From the NCBI RefSeq assembly GCF_013912375.1, contig NZ_JACETV010000002.1, forward strand, positions 434,001-498,000: 64,000 bases of DNA, read 5' to 3'. A model generated the notes under the pieces. The model was not told the origin of the DNA, searched no databases, and saw only the letters and a program-made list of their open reading frames with translations. Shown here piece after piece: positions 9,471 through 17,743 of the stretch; position 1 is the stretch's first letter; each line of letters begins with the position of its first letter. Position numbers and translations under genes: made by a program. This DNA is from Emticicia sp. BO119. GTDB lineage: Bacteria > Bacteroidota > Bacteroidia > Cytophagales > Spirosomataceae.

Positions 9471-10208
9471 TCAGTATCCTTTCTTGGCTTTGAGTTCCTT
9501 GATTTCCTTTTTCAGGGTAAACATTTCCTGTGTATCCAGTTGGGTGTTAATTTTCTCAATGATATGACTGTAAATTTTCAGGTAGGCTTCCCCGATAGGA
9601 TTATACAGGGTACTGGCCATGTCCAGGTAATTCAGGTAGTAACCTTTGCTATCCAGTTCAATGTATTCCACTTTTGGGATAGCCACACTTTTGACATAGA
9701 CTTTCTCATTGGAGAGCGGCTCCACCCCATAAATATTGATCTTTCCTGACAGAGTAATGATGCCTTTGTAGGCCCAGATTTCCTGCTTATTGGCATTGAT
9801 GCCTTTTATGGCTCCTCCGCTCAAGGTAGTAATACTGGGGACAATTTCAAAGTTAAGTAGCAGTTGTACGTCCCGTTTGTCGGTAAAGATCATTTCATCA
9901 TAAGAAGCAAAAGGGCCTTTGATGTTAAAGCCTTTGGCAATGAGCATTTCTTCTATATCTGCCTGAAAACTCTCCTGGAGTTTGGTATAGAGATTATATC
10001 CCCCTAAAAAATTATTATCTGCATGCTTGAATTTAGGCGTAGTAAGAGCCAACAGAAAATTGGCAGAGCCTGCCTTGCCCGTACTCTGAGGAGTATAGTC
10101 AAAGGTAAACACCTTTCGGGTTTCAACAGGTACAGCCGTTGAAGTTGAAGCCAGATAGGTTAAAAGAGCCAGAACTACAATAATGACGGAAAGTAAAGTA
10201 CGTTTCAT
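9471..10208 (-). CDS. Exported protein, HpaA-like
   Basis: The protein starts MKRTLLSVIIVVLALLTYLA, a signal peptide or N-terminal anchor. The central part has FQADIEEMLIAKGFNIKGPF followed by SYDEMIFTDKRDVQLLLNFE. This resembles the Helicobacter HpaA (neuraminyllactose-binding haemagglutinin) pattern, in which a residue run about a long-form KGF/KGY is followed by a DE.pFs.K motif. I rate that similarity moderate. The C-terminal end is a charged helix (TLKKEIKELKAKKGY). Its start codon overlaps the stop of the upstream membrane-protein gene by four bases, so the two are translationally coupled. By position it belongs to a block of envelope proteins. Its binding partner is unknown. Confidence 0.6.
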   Translation of the reverse strand: MKRTLLSVIIVVLALLTYLASTSTAVPVETRKVFTFDYTPQSTGKAGSANFLLALTTPKFKHADNNFLGGYNLYTKLQESFQADIEEMLIAKGFNIKGPFASYDEMIFTDKRDVQLLLNFEIVPSITTLSGGAIKGINANKQEIWAYKGIITLSGKINIYGVEPLSNEKVYVKSVAIPKVEYIELDSKGYYLNYLDMASTLYNPIGEAYLKIYSHIIEKINTQLDTQEMFTLKKEIKELKAKKGY

Positions 10209-10621
10209 TGAGGTATGGTGTTAAGTTGGTAATACTGGAATGTACAAAGAATTACTGCTGAACAATAGGCAAGCAGGTCATAGCCATCAAACGTGCCTGC
10301 GATGCGTGAAAATTTTTGTAATATTTCAGAGCCAATGGCTAATAGAATGATGGCAAGAAACCATAGGTATGCTTCCAAACTTCGCTGACCCTGCCAGATG
10401 AGTATGAGCCACATCAGGAAGCTATACAACCATAATCCGTCAGGAGCATTGTAGGCTATCCACTCAGGGATGACCATGAGAATAGAACGATTGTCAAATG
10501 ACAATGGAAAGTCAGGCACTGCTAATGACAATGGTCTTGCTAGAATATATAGGAAGGATCCCAGAAAAAATGGTATAATTATATGAATCGTATATTTATT
10601 AGCGTTAGCTGGTAAAAACAT
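10205..10621 (-). CDS. Small integral membrane protein, VanZ-like traits
   Basis: Of 138 residues, four hydrophobic segments are visible: IIIPFFLGSFLYILA, LWLYSFLMWLILIW, AYLWFLAIILLAIGSEILQ and YDLLAYCSAVILCTF. The pairing of a Glu-x-x-Gln (GSEILQ) helix end with a GTFDGYDLLAY loop is reminiscent of VanZ-like membrane proteins, but this is weak evidence. The gene ends within the start codon of the HpaA-like gene (four-base overlap) and starts 12 bases after the outer-membrane protein gene, so the three are probably co-transcribed. Confidence 0.6.
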   Translation of the reverse strand: MFLPANANKYTIHIIIPFFLGSFLYILARPLSLAVPDFPLSFDNRSILMVIPEWIAYNAPDGLWLYSFLMWLILIWQGQRSLEAYLWFLAIILLAIGSEILQKFSRIAGTFDGYDLLAYCSAVILCTFQYYQLNTIPQ

Positions 10622-10633
10622 TTTTTTGACTAT

Positions 10634-11173
10634 TTATTTTCCGTAAAGTCTATACCCGAATGTAATCAGTATTGGTACATAGCTATCAGCATATCCTGTA
10701 CTCAGGTGCAGTCTTCCTTCACCTGTTAAAAATAGCCTGTCAACATCCATCCGAAGGCCAAAACGAGGAGAAAAAACTATACCACTCTGACTTGGATCAT
10801 CTCCAAAAAAGTAGTCGGAATACTGAGACCGATAAAGCCCCAACCCAAGCCCTATATAGGGTCGTAAAGGTGCTCTTCCTAGAGAATAGTTAATGGTAAA
10901 GTATTTAAGGGCGTAGGCAGAAACTGTAAAAAACGTATTCTGACTATAGCCTTCCTCACTTAATTTATGAAAAGCCAACTCACCGCCAACAGCGAGATTT
11001 TTCTTTAATTCTGTTTGAAAATCACCGAGTAATCCAAAGCCACCCCCAACATAATCGGATAAGGCGCCAATGGGGAATGCCGGACTGATGCTGGCAGATA
11101 TGTCCATTACTTTTTGGCAAAATCCGGTATTGAGAATGAACGAGGTAAGTAGCGAAAGAACAATCTTTTTCAT
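10634..11173 (-). CDS. Outer-membrane beta-barrel protein
   Basis: MKKIVLSLLTSFILNTGFCQ is a signal peptide with cleavage near FCQ. The rest alternates hydrophobic and polar residues and is rich in Gly and aromatics (GLGLGLYRSQYSDYFFG, then FSPRFGLRMDVDRLFLTGEG). It ends in an aromatic barrel strand (ILITFGYRLYGK), as in OmpA/OmpX-type eight-stranded barrels. The start is set at the ATG that begins the signal peptide, four codons inside the longest frame. It is first or second in a run of four minus-strand envelope genes. Its role is probably structural or transport; no specific ligand is visible. Confidence 0.75.
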   Translation of the reverse strand: MKKIVLSLLTSFILNTGFCQKVMDISASISPAFPIGALSDYVGGGFGLLGDFQTELKKNLAVGGELAFHKLSEEGYSQNTFFTVSAYALKYFTINYSLGRAPLRPYIGLGLGLYRSQYSDYFFGDDPSQSGIVFSPRFGLRMDVDRLFLTGEGRLHLSTGYADSYVPILITFGYRLYGK

Positions 11174-11214
11174 GAGTAGTATCAAAAATAAGGAAGATGA
11201 ATATTTCTGGATTA

Positions 11215-11712
11215 TTATTTGGTAAAGGTGCCACCCAAGGTTTGCGCAGAGGTGAAATAATAGGTAAGAGTATTACAATTGGGGCTATACGCTGATTTAC
11301 TGGTAGTAGCCTTGTAAAAACGGATAGTCGATTGATTGTAAATGTTAGACATGTAATTGCTTTCACAATAAATCTTGAACTTATAACCACTGTAGACGGT
11401 TACGACATTTCTTAGTTTTTTATCGACTTTCTTTTGTTTATTTTCCACAATGATGCGGGCCACAATCCCATAGGCAAAGACATTGTCATAATTATTGGTA
11501 GCATAGCAGGCCCGCCAGATTTCATCCTCCTGGAGATCAATGAGAAACTCCATAGGCTTACCCTCATTCATTAGTTGACTGATTCTGCTTTCGGCATCAA
11601 TGCTTGCCGGAGTTTCAATGATAGGAGGGAGGAAAGGGTCAATTTCCTCTTTTTCACAGGAAAAATTAAAGAGAAATATCCCAATAGCAAGAGAGGTATA
11701 GATTTTCTTCAT
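11215..11712 (-). CDS. Hypothetical lipoprotein, 165 aa
   Basis: The N-terminus MKKIYTSLAIGIFLFNFSC is a lipoprotein signal with lipobox FSC followed by EKEE. The mature part is acidic at first (DPFLPPIIETPASIDAES) and then basic and aromatic. I recognise no domain. It lies about 40 bases upstream of the outer-membrane barrel gene on the same strand and may be transcribed with it. Its most likely place is the envelope, inner leaflet of the outer membrane. Confidence 0.65.
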   Translation of the reverse strand: MKKIYTSLAIGIFLFNFSCEKEEIDPFLPPIIETPASIDAESRISQLMNEGKPMEFLIDLQEDEIWRACYATNNYDNVFAYGIVARIIVENKQKKVDKKLRNVVTVYSGYKFKIYCESNYMSNIYNQSTIRFYKATTSKSAYSPNCNTLTYYFTSAQTLGGTFTK

Positions 11713-11835
11713 CAGTAGTGGGCCGTTTAAAATATTTGAATATTTTAAAACTAATCACCCTTATTCGTAAAATCCATAGCAAACTTGAATCTGGTTAATT
11801 TGAAGCTGATTTTAATGCACCTGGAGCGGAGATTA

Positions 11836-12189
11836 TTATTTAATACCTGTATACTCCATAAATTGCTGTTTCCTGGATTTTGAAACGGCCAGATGGATTT
11901 CATTGGTAAGAACGACTACGCCGTCTTTTCTATTGATGAATTTCTTGATGTGTTTGATATTCACCAGTGTTTGGCTGTGGATTCGATAAAAGCCATATGC
12001 CTCTAATTCTTTTTCCCATTCACCAATGCCCTTTGTCGATAATACTTGTTTAAGGTTTTTTGTCTCTCCATATATATGAAATAAAGTAGAGTAGTTATTA
12101 GACTGGCAGAAGAGGATATTTTCTATATGAATAAGTTCATATTCATTGCCTTTGGGTATCCACACAATCTTTTCTAAAGTTGTTCCCAT
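11836..12189 (-). CDS. LytTR-domain DNA-binding regulator
   Basis: The 117-residue product is almost only a LytTR domain: the start IENILFCQSNNYSTLFHI is the ...V..I.Y.e...ny..i strand, and YGFYRIHSQTLVNIKHIKKF is the family's conserved F.R.H.s..VN...I core. LytTR proteins bind direct repeats in promoters. There is no receiver domain, so its activity is not set by a partner kinase in the usual way. The ATG at 12189 is chosen because upstream codons in the longer frame encode an unrelated sequence. It could control the neighbouring envelope genes, but that is inference. Confidence 0.8.
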   Translation of the reverse strand: MGTTLEKIVWIPKGNEYELIHIENILFCQSNNYSTLFHIYGETKNLKQVLSTKGIGEWEKELEAYGFYRIHSQTLVNIKHIKKFINRKDGVVVLTNEIHLAVSKSRKQQFMEYTGIK

Positions 12190-13048
12190 GATAGTATTAG
12201 TAAAGGGTAAAACCACTTCCAATAAAAATGCGTGAACTATTACCCTGCTTCGTCCTAGAGGCTCTGGTAAGCCCTTGCAACAAAAGCAAAAGTAACGCCC
12301 ACGCTTAACCATGGGCGCTAACTTCAACTTTCCCGTTGCAATTAAAATTTACCAGATTTCTAGAACAGGATTGTTATGTTAACGCAATTCAATATGTTAT
12401 TTCTTAAATGTTAAAGTCTATTGTTTAATGCTTGTAAATTTAATTTGATAAAGGCAAATATATCGATTTTTTGTAGTTTTTTGTGTGAAATTTTCAGAAA
12501 AGAAGCAGCTTATTAGCTCGTTTCTTTCAAATATTTATTTTGGGCTTGGTTTTGGAATATAGGATAGTTAGGACAACTCCACTATAAAGTTTTGCAAGTA
12601 CTTTTTTGTCACGCACTTTTCATTATAAAATCTATTTTATAATGGATATCATTCACAAACGAACTGTATAAAGGCTGTTAATTTTGGATTGTTCTTCTTC
12701 AGAAATAGGATATAATATTTCTGGATAATACTTATAGATTGAAACGGTCTGTTTTTTTCTAAGCCTTATCAATACTAAATGGGTTCCACTGTGGGCGTAG
12801 TTTCATTTTCATAAGGAAGTTTATAGGCTACTTCTTTATAAAAAAGAAGTTTATACAAAGTACTAATTTATTAGTGAAAAGGAGGTTTAATCTTAAGAAA
12901 TGCTCAATCTATATTAAAGAAATGGTTTGATAGGTAGTAAGTACCAAAGAAGCTAGATATTAAGCTTATCTATATAGTAGTTTTTCTTTTAATCAATTTG
13001 ATGTGGAAAACCTCATACTAATATTTCATGTTAGAATGAAGTATAAAT
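12190..13048. other. Long AT-rich spacer between LytTR gene and CPR-like genes
   Basis: No gene is visible apart from the unlikely upstream extension of the LytTR frame. Near 12809-12857 the sequences gaagtttata and agaagtttata occur twice around a small inverted repeat. An AAGGAGG sequence near 12889 is not followed by a usable start codon. This spacer is the left junction of the probable transferred segment. Confidence 0.4.
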
Positions 13049-15295
13049 ATGATGAGAAATTCTTCCTTTACCCAAGCCCTCAATAAATTACTTATTAGCT
13101 TATTTGTCGGATTAGCATTTTTCTTCGGTGTTCCTACGACAGAGGCAGCATCCACTATCAATTATCAAGGGATCCTTAAAACTTCTTCTCAAACTGCAGT
13201 TCCCGATACATCATACACCTTTATATTTAAACTTTATACACAATCAAGTGGAGGAAGCGCAGTATGGACAGAAACACAATCATTAACTACTTCAAATGGA
13301 GTATTCTCTGCAGAACTTGGAAGGGCGTCATCATTTCCGTCTAATCTCTTTTCATCAAATCCTACGATGTATCTTGGAATTACTGTAAACAGCGATTCTG
13401 AAATGATCCCTCGGCAGAGAGTGGGTTCTTTGCCGTATGCCTTTACGGCTGATGAGATTTCTTTATCAGGACTTAGAGCTGCTGCTCAAACAAATACTAT
13501 TAATAATCTCAATTTTGCTCAAAATTGGAATTGGAATACGTTAACCACAGAAGATGCTCTTACTATCTCATCCTCTACTCAAACTACTGGAACACTTCTC
13601 AGTATCTTAACAAATTCAAACAATCTTGATTCTTCTAAGGGGCTTTTATCGGTAATCAATTCCGGAACTTCTACAAATGGTATTGTTGCTCGTATTCAAT
13701 CTAATGGCAGTGATACTCAATCTGGGATTACGATATTAGCTAATGGAAATGTTGGATTAGGGAAGAGCAACCCAGCATATCTTTTTGATATTAGCAAAAC
13801 AAATACAATTCCCGCTTTAGATATTACTAGAGTTGCCCGTTTAAATTATAATGTATCTGGCATTACAAACGATACTACAGCACAAGGTACACGATCACTT
13901 GAAGTTAACACAACAGTAACAGGTCCCTATAGTATGGGTACTCTTTCAAGTTTATATGCAAATACCTATAATGACAGTACCGCCGGTACCACAACACATC
14001 TTATTGGTGTAGTAGGAAGAGCATATAATCGTGGAGGAGGTACAGCTACTCAAGCCATGGGTACCTATGGAGGTATTAATACGAGTGGTGCAGGAGGAAA
14101 TATACTTCAAGGATATGGCCTTTATGCTAATTCACCAATAATGACTGGAGGTTCGATCAGAGACTATTTTGGTGTTGCTTCTGAATTTAGCTCTTCACAA
14201 ATAAGTGGTGGAACAATTCAAAATGCATACGGTGCGTATTTTGCAGTTCCAAGCGGTGCGACAAATAATAACATAGGGTTAATTATTGGTGGCGCTCCAT
14301 CAGGTGTAAATAATCTTGCTTTGTTTGCTACAGGTAATTCCGTATTAAATGGTAAATTGGACATTGCAGGGCAACTGACTCCTCAAGGAGGTGTTTTTCT
14401 CAATAATTTTAATTTAGTCTATAACGGTTCATTGCAGGTAAAGAATAAAGCAGGTGCAGATTGGTTAAACTTTGCAAGTCGAAACACTTCCGGCAGTGAA
14501 GCAGTTGTTAATTTTTCCAATATCGGTTCCATAACAGCGTCATTAATAAGTGCTCAGAGTTTGGGGATTAAAAATGCTTCTCCATCATATCTTTTACATG
14601 TAGGAGATGGGACAACATCAGGTATAATTGCTCGCTTCCAAAACTCAACGGGCACTTGTGACATCAACCCAACTGCAACCGCACTCTCATGCTCATCAGA
14701 TGAAACTTTGAAAGAGAATATTGTTTCAATTAATGAAAGTTCATTAGAAAAGATTAAACAATTAAATCCAGTAACCTATTCATGGAAGGACGATGAAAAT
14801 CATAATACTCAAACAGGATTCATTGCTCAACAGGTACAGAGCATTTTTCCAAATCTTGTGTCTGAAGAAAAGGACACGCATCTTTTGTCACTTAACTATA
14901 TTGGTTTTATACCATATATCATTAAATCAATGCAAGAGATTATTACTAAAATTGACTTCTTTGCTGAAAAGTTTATTACCAAGAAGGCATATATAGAGGA
15001 GTTATGTATTGGTACTGCTCAAGAAGCCACATGTCTCTCTAAAACTCAGATTGATACACTTTTAAATAATGTTCGACAACAAATTATTGAACCAACACCC
15101 ATGACTTCAGAAGCAGAGCCTACTCAAGAAGAATCAGAGACTATAGAATCACTAGTTCTGGAAAAAGAGAAAGTTGTAGAGGAAAAAACTCCAACTCCTC
15201 AAGAAGAAAATGAAGAATCAGAAGAACAGCCTAAAGAAAATAGTCAGCCAACATATACTCCAATAACAGAAGATTCTGGAAATGAATTGCTATGA
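13049..15295 (+). CDS. Tail-fibre-like surface protein with S74 chaperone domain, CPR-like
   Basis: The 748-residue protein begins with a signal peptide (LFVGLAFFFGVPTTEAAS). Next comes the module INYQGILKTSSQTAVPDTSY, then GGSAVWTETQSLTTSNGVFS, then MIPRQRVGSLPYAF, well known in large surface proteins. The middle is a Gly/Ser/Asn-rich fibrous region. Near residues 530-640 lies an intramolecular-chaperone (peptidase S74) domain: CSSDETLKENI, then NPVTYSWKDD, then TGFIAQQVQSIFPNLV. The phrase NSTGTCDINPTATALSCSSD and the following KKAYIEELCIGTAQEATC are, to my knowledge, typical of Patescibacteria/CPR proteins and not of Bacteroidota. An acidic low-complexity tail ends it. The stop overlaps the next start (ATGA). 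It is probably an adhesin-like fibre of foreign origin. Confidence 0.85.
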   Translation: MMRNSSFTQALNKLLISLFVGLAFFFGVPTTEAASTINYQGILKTSSQTAVPDTSYTFIFKLYTQSSGGSAVWTETQSLTTSNGVFSAELGRASSFPSNLFSSNPTMYLGITVNSDSEMIPRQRVGSLPYAFTADEISLSGLRAAAQTNTINNLNFAQNWNWNTLTTEDALTISSSTQTTGTLLSILTNSNNLDSSKGLLSVINSGTSTNGIVARIQSNGSDTQSGITILANGNVGLGKSNPAYLFDISKTNTIPALDITRVARLNYNVSGITNDTTAQGTRSLEVNTTVTGPYSMGTLSSLYANTYNDSTAGTTTHLIGVVGRAYNRGGGTATQAMGTYGGINTSGAGGNILQGYGLYANSPIMTGGSIRDYFGVASEFSSSQISGGTIQNAYGAYFAVPSGATNNNIGLIIGGAPSGVNNLALFATGNSVLNGKLDIAGQLTPQGGVFLNNFNLVYNGSLQVKNKAGADWLNFASRNTSGSEAVVNFSNIGSITASLISAQSLGIKNASPSYLLHVGDGTTSGIIARFQNSTGTCDINPTATALSCSSDETLKENIVSINESSLEKIKQLNPVTYSWKDDENHNTQTGFIAQQVQSIFPNLVSEEKDTHLLSLNYIGFIPYIIKSMQEIITKIDFFAEKFITKKAYIEELCIGTAQEATCLSKTQIDTLLNNVRQQIIEPTPMTSEAEPTQEESETIESLVLEKEKVVEEKTPTPQEENEESEEQPKENSQPTYTPITEDSGNELL

Positions 15296-15906
15296 AATAT
15301 CTAATTATAATCAGTTTCCTAACTCTTATTGGTAGTACCAATGTTTACGCAGCTTCATCTCAAAACTATTCAATTAATAACGGAACCATGAGAGGAGCAG
15401 GAACTTCATCAGCTTTATCTTACTCAAATATAGGGAATGCAAGTGCCTTCTTCGGAAATGCTATACAAAGTTCAAGCTATATAATTAATGGGACAGCATT
15501 AGCAGCAAACAATTTTTCAAACTCATCGAATCAAATCTCTAGCTCTAGAAGTGGTAAACAAACTCAAAAAAAGAGGGTAATCTCTTTGATTATAAAAGAG
15601 AAAACAACCAACAATAATCCAATTATTAGTACAACTTCTAAAACTAAAACAGCATCTACTAATACCATAACTCCGCAATTATTGCTTAATTCAATAACCA
15701 TTCAAAATACTTCCAAGGCTAGTTATAATACTAGGAAGCAATTTTTAAAAGAACATTCAATTATTACTGGATCAATTCAAGAAGGAAAGAGAAACAAAGG
15801 AATTATTTGGCTTATCTCAGCTATCGTTATATTTTTAGGAGCGGGAACAAAACTATATTTTAAAGAAAAAATACGACTTACTAAAAATAAAATTTTCTTT
15901 GATTAA
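15292..15906 (+). CDS. CPR-like anchored surface protein, partner of the fibre gene
   Basis: The product of 204 residues has a signal peptide (MKYLIIISFLTLIGSTNVYA). It continues with a Ser/Asn/Gly-rich segment, SSQNYSINNGTMRGAGTSSA, then QSSSYIINGTALA, which matches the SS.NY.I..G...GG.SSS pattern seen in many Patescibacteria exported proteins. A Lys/Thr-rich linker follows, then a single membrane helix near the C-terminus (GIIWLISAIVIFLGAGTKLYF) with a basic cytoplasmic tail. Such a C-terminal anchor suits a cell with a single membrane better than an outer-membrane lipoprotein lifestyle. It overlaps the fibre gene by four bases, so the pair is coupled. An IS5-type element begins at the base after its stop codon. 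Confidence 0.7.
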   Translation: MKYLIIISFLTLIGSTNVYAASSQNYSINNGTMRGAGTSSALSYSNIGNASAFFGNAIQSSSYIINGTALAANNFSNSSNQISSSRSGKQTQKKRVISLIIKEKTTNNNPIISTTSKTKTASTNTITPQLLLNSITIQNTSKASYNTRKQFLKEHSIITGSIQEGKRNKGIIWLISAIVIFLGAGTKLYFKEKIRLTKNKIFFD

Positions 15907-16784
15907 GAAACTGTTTGAGTTAATTTTTTAATTTTTTTATAAATAATCTAATGAAAGCTATTTTGATAAAACACTCACTATTGTCGGTTAATCTTTCAAA
16001 ATCCTTACTTAAACGCCTATAATGATTTAGCCAAGCGAAACTTCTTTCTACTACCCACCTCTTAGGAGAGACTAGCATTTTGCCATTATTGGCAAGTTTT
16101 GAGTAAGTTTTTACAATCTCCAACTCACATTTAAGGTGCTTTTTTACCCAATGTAGTAAATTACCTCTATAGCCTTTATCTGCAAATATCTTTTTTAAAC
16201 GAGGAAAATCTGCACTATTTTCCACCATTTTAGCTAAAACTAATTGGGCTGATTTACTATCATGAACATTAGCCGCATGTACCTTAACAGCCAGTAGATT
16301 TCCCAAAGTATCAGTTACTATATGCCTTTTGCGGTCTTTCACTCTCTTACCTCCATCGACACCTACTTCTTGGGTTGAAAAAGATGTGTTTTTTACGCTT
16401 TGAGAATCTATTATGGCAGCACTTGGCGTTTGATGTTTTCCCACCTTTTCTCTCTGAAAAACCCTTAATTCATTGACTATCAAATCATAAACCCCCTCAT
16501 TGTTCCATTTTCTAAAATACCAATAGACTGTTTGCCAAGGTGGAAAGCAATCTGGTAAATCTCGCCAACTATTACCATTTTTGCACAAATAAAGTATCCC
16601 TTCCAGGATGCTTTGAAGTCCTCACTTAGATTTCTTTTGGTTTTGTAAATACTGCGCTATATATTGCCACTCGGTAGAGCTTAGGTCTGTTGTATATTTT
16701 TTCTTCACAAATCAAATTTACAACCGGGTGGCGTTCCACTTCTTTGGCTCTACCTTTTTTTATACAATTAATTCAAACAGTTTC
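15907..16784 (-). mobile_element. IS5-family insertion sequence (IS1031-like group)
   Basis: Terminal inverted repeats gaaactgtttgagttaatt (left) and aattaattcaaacagtttc (right) match at 18 of 19 positions. The 3-bp sequence taa occurs immediately outside both ends, as expected for the TNA target duplication of IS1031-type elements. The length of 878 bp and the single transposase fit. The left taa is also the stop codon of the preceding gene. Confidence 0.85.
15920..16708 (-). pseudogene. IS5-family transposase with internal stop codon
   Basis: Translation from the GTG at 16708 gives KKKYTTDLSSTEWQYIAQYL, the typical start of IS5 transposases. The frame then meets TGA at codon 29 (16622-16624) and continues in the same frame with LQSILEGILYLCKNGNSWRD, then PPWQTVYWYFRKW, then AAIIDSQSVKNT (first catalytic Asp), FADKGYRG (second Asp) and VVERSFAWLNHYRRL (Glu). 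Everything after the stop is intact for 222 residues. One TGG-to-TGA or TAT-to-TGA type change therefore seems to have disabled a recently complete transposase. A start inside the remaining ORF would miss the N-terminal DNA-binding part. Confidence 0.8.
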
Positions 16785-17356
16785 TAAGAATATTCAAAAT
16801 AAAGAAAACATATTAAAGATACTGGAACTTCTTGTCATGTTGTTCTAAGCTCAATTAGATTATTCCTTGAAAAGTAACTATTTTTTTGCTCTTTTTCTGT
16901 TAATATTTTATTAAATTTTTAATATAAATTTCAGATTGGATTAATAGAGTTTATATCGAATAAGGTTTTAGTAATTAGATTTCAAATTTACTCTACCCGA
17001 TGATTTTCAGGAGGTGTTGATTATAAGTTAATTGTATTTTATCCACCAAGTAAACTTGCTAAAAAGTTGATTGAATAAAGCATTCTTTTTCAAATTTATA
17101 GTCTATTAACTGTTATTCGATATAAATTCTAATGATAAATACAATTATTTATTTTTGTTGAGAATCGTATATATTATTTTATTAATTTAAAAATTGGCAA
17201 ATAATATACTAATTTTAAAGAGTATTCTTATAAATAATTTTGAACAAATAAAAGTTTAAAAATGATATTAAAGTAGATATTAGTAAAAGAAACTTTATTG
17301 CCAAATAAAGTAATAATTGTATTATTCAGTGAAATTCGACCAAATAATAAATTTAT

Positions 17357-17389
17357 TTTGATTTTGTGTTTTTTAATTGTTTATCTTTG
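17357..17389 (+). promoter_or_regulatory. Bacteroidota-type promoter for the polysaccharide operon
   Basis: TTTG at 17357-17360 and TATCTTTG at 17382-17389 are 21 bases apart, matching the -33 TTTG / -7 TAnnTTTG consensus. Transcription should start near 17396, about 350 bases before the Wzc-like gene. Confidence 0.55.
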
Positions 17390-17623
17390 ACAATAGATAA
17401 ATGTGGCTAATGAATAATCCTATCATGATTTGTATAAATCTAATTATTTTTAAATCTATCTCAGTAGATTAAATCCCACTTATACTTTCTTAAAATAGTT
17501 AATATTATTCGATTTTAATGGTGATCACAACTGATGTCTTCTCAACATTTATTAAAATAAAAGTGTTGGAATAATAATTAGTATGAAGAAGTAGAACAAT
17601 TTTTTATTTAAATTAAGAAAACT

Positions 17624-17713
17624 ATGATAAGTGATATAATTGTATTAATTGTTATTCTAATCGTAATCTTATTTATTAATGCCGAGCGGCGAAATAAATC
17701 TGTTCAAGATTAA
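17624..17713 (+). CDS. Tiny membrane peptide ORF (29 aa) ahead of wzc
   Basis: The ATG at 17624 opens 29 codons. The peptide is MISDIIVLIVILIVILFINA followed by ERRNKSVQD, one hydrophobic helix with a positively charged end, the classic layout of a small single-pass membrane protein. It ends 30 bases before the start of the tyrosine autokinase gene and lies after the operon promoter, so it could be its first gene. In an AT-rich region an Ile/Val/Leu-rich ORF can arise by chance, so coding status is uncertain. Confidence 0.4.
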   Translation: MISDIIVLIVILIVILFINAERRNKSVQD

Positions 17714-17743
17714 TTTTTAAAAAGACAAAACTTATAAGTACTC

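Larger units (their letters stand above)
16785..17743. other. Very AT-rich leader region of the polysaccharide operon
   Basis: About 950 bases, mostly A and T, separate the IS from the first kinase gene. It holds one good Bacteroidota promoter candidate and one tiny ORF (listed separately). The remainder shows no gene. The roughly 340-base leader after the promoter could hold antisense or attenuation control, but I see no defined structure. Confidence 0.5.

Noticed and set aside
13049-15906. Prophage tail-fibre origin for the S74-domain gene
   Set aside because: No other phage genes nearby; signal peptides and the membrane anchor of the partner indicate a cell-surface module.
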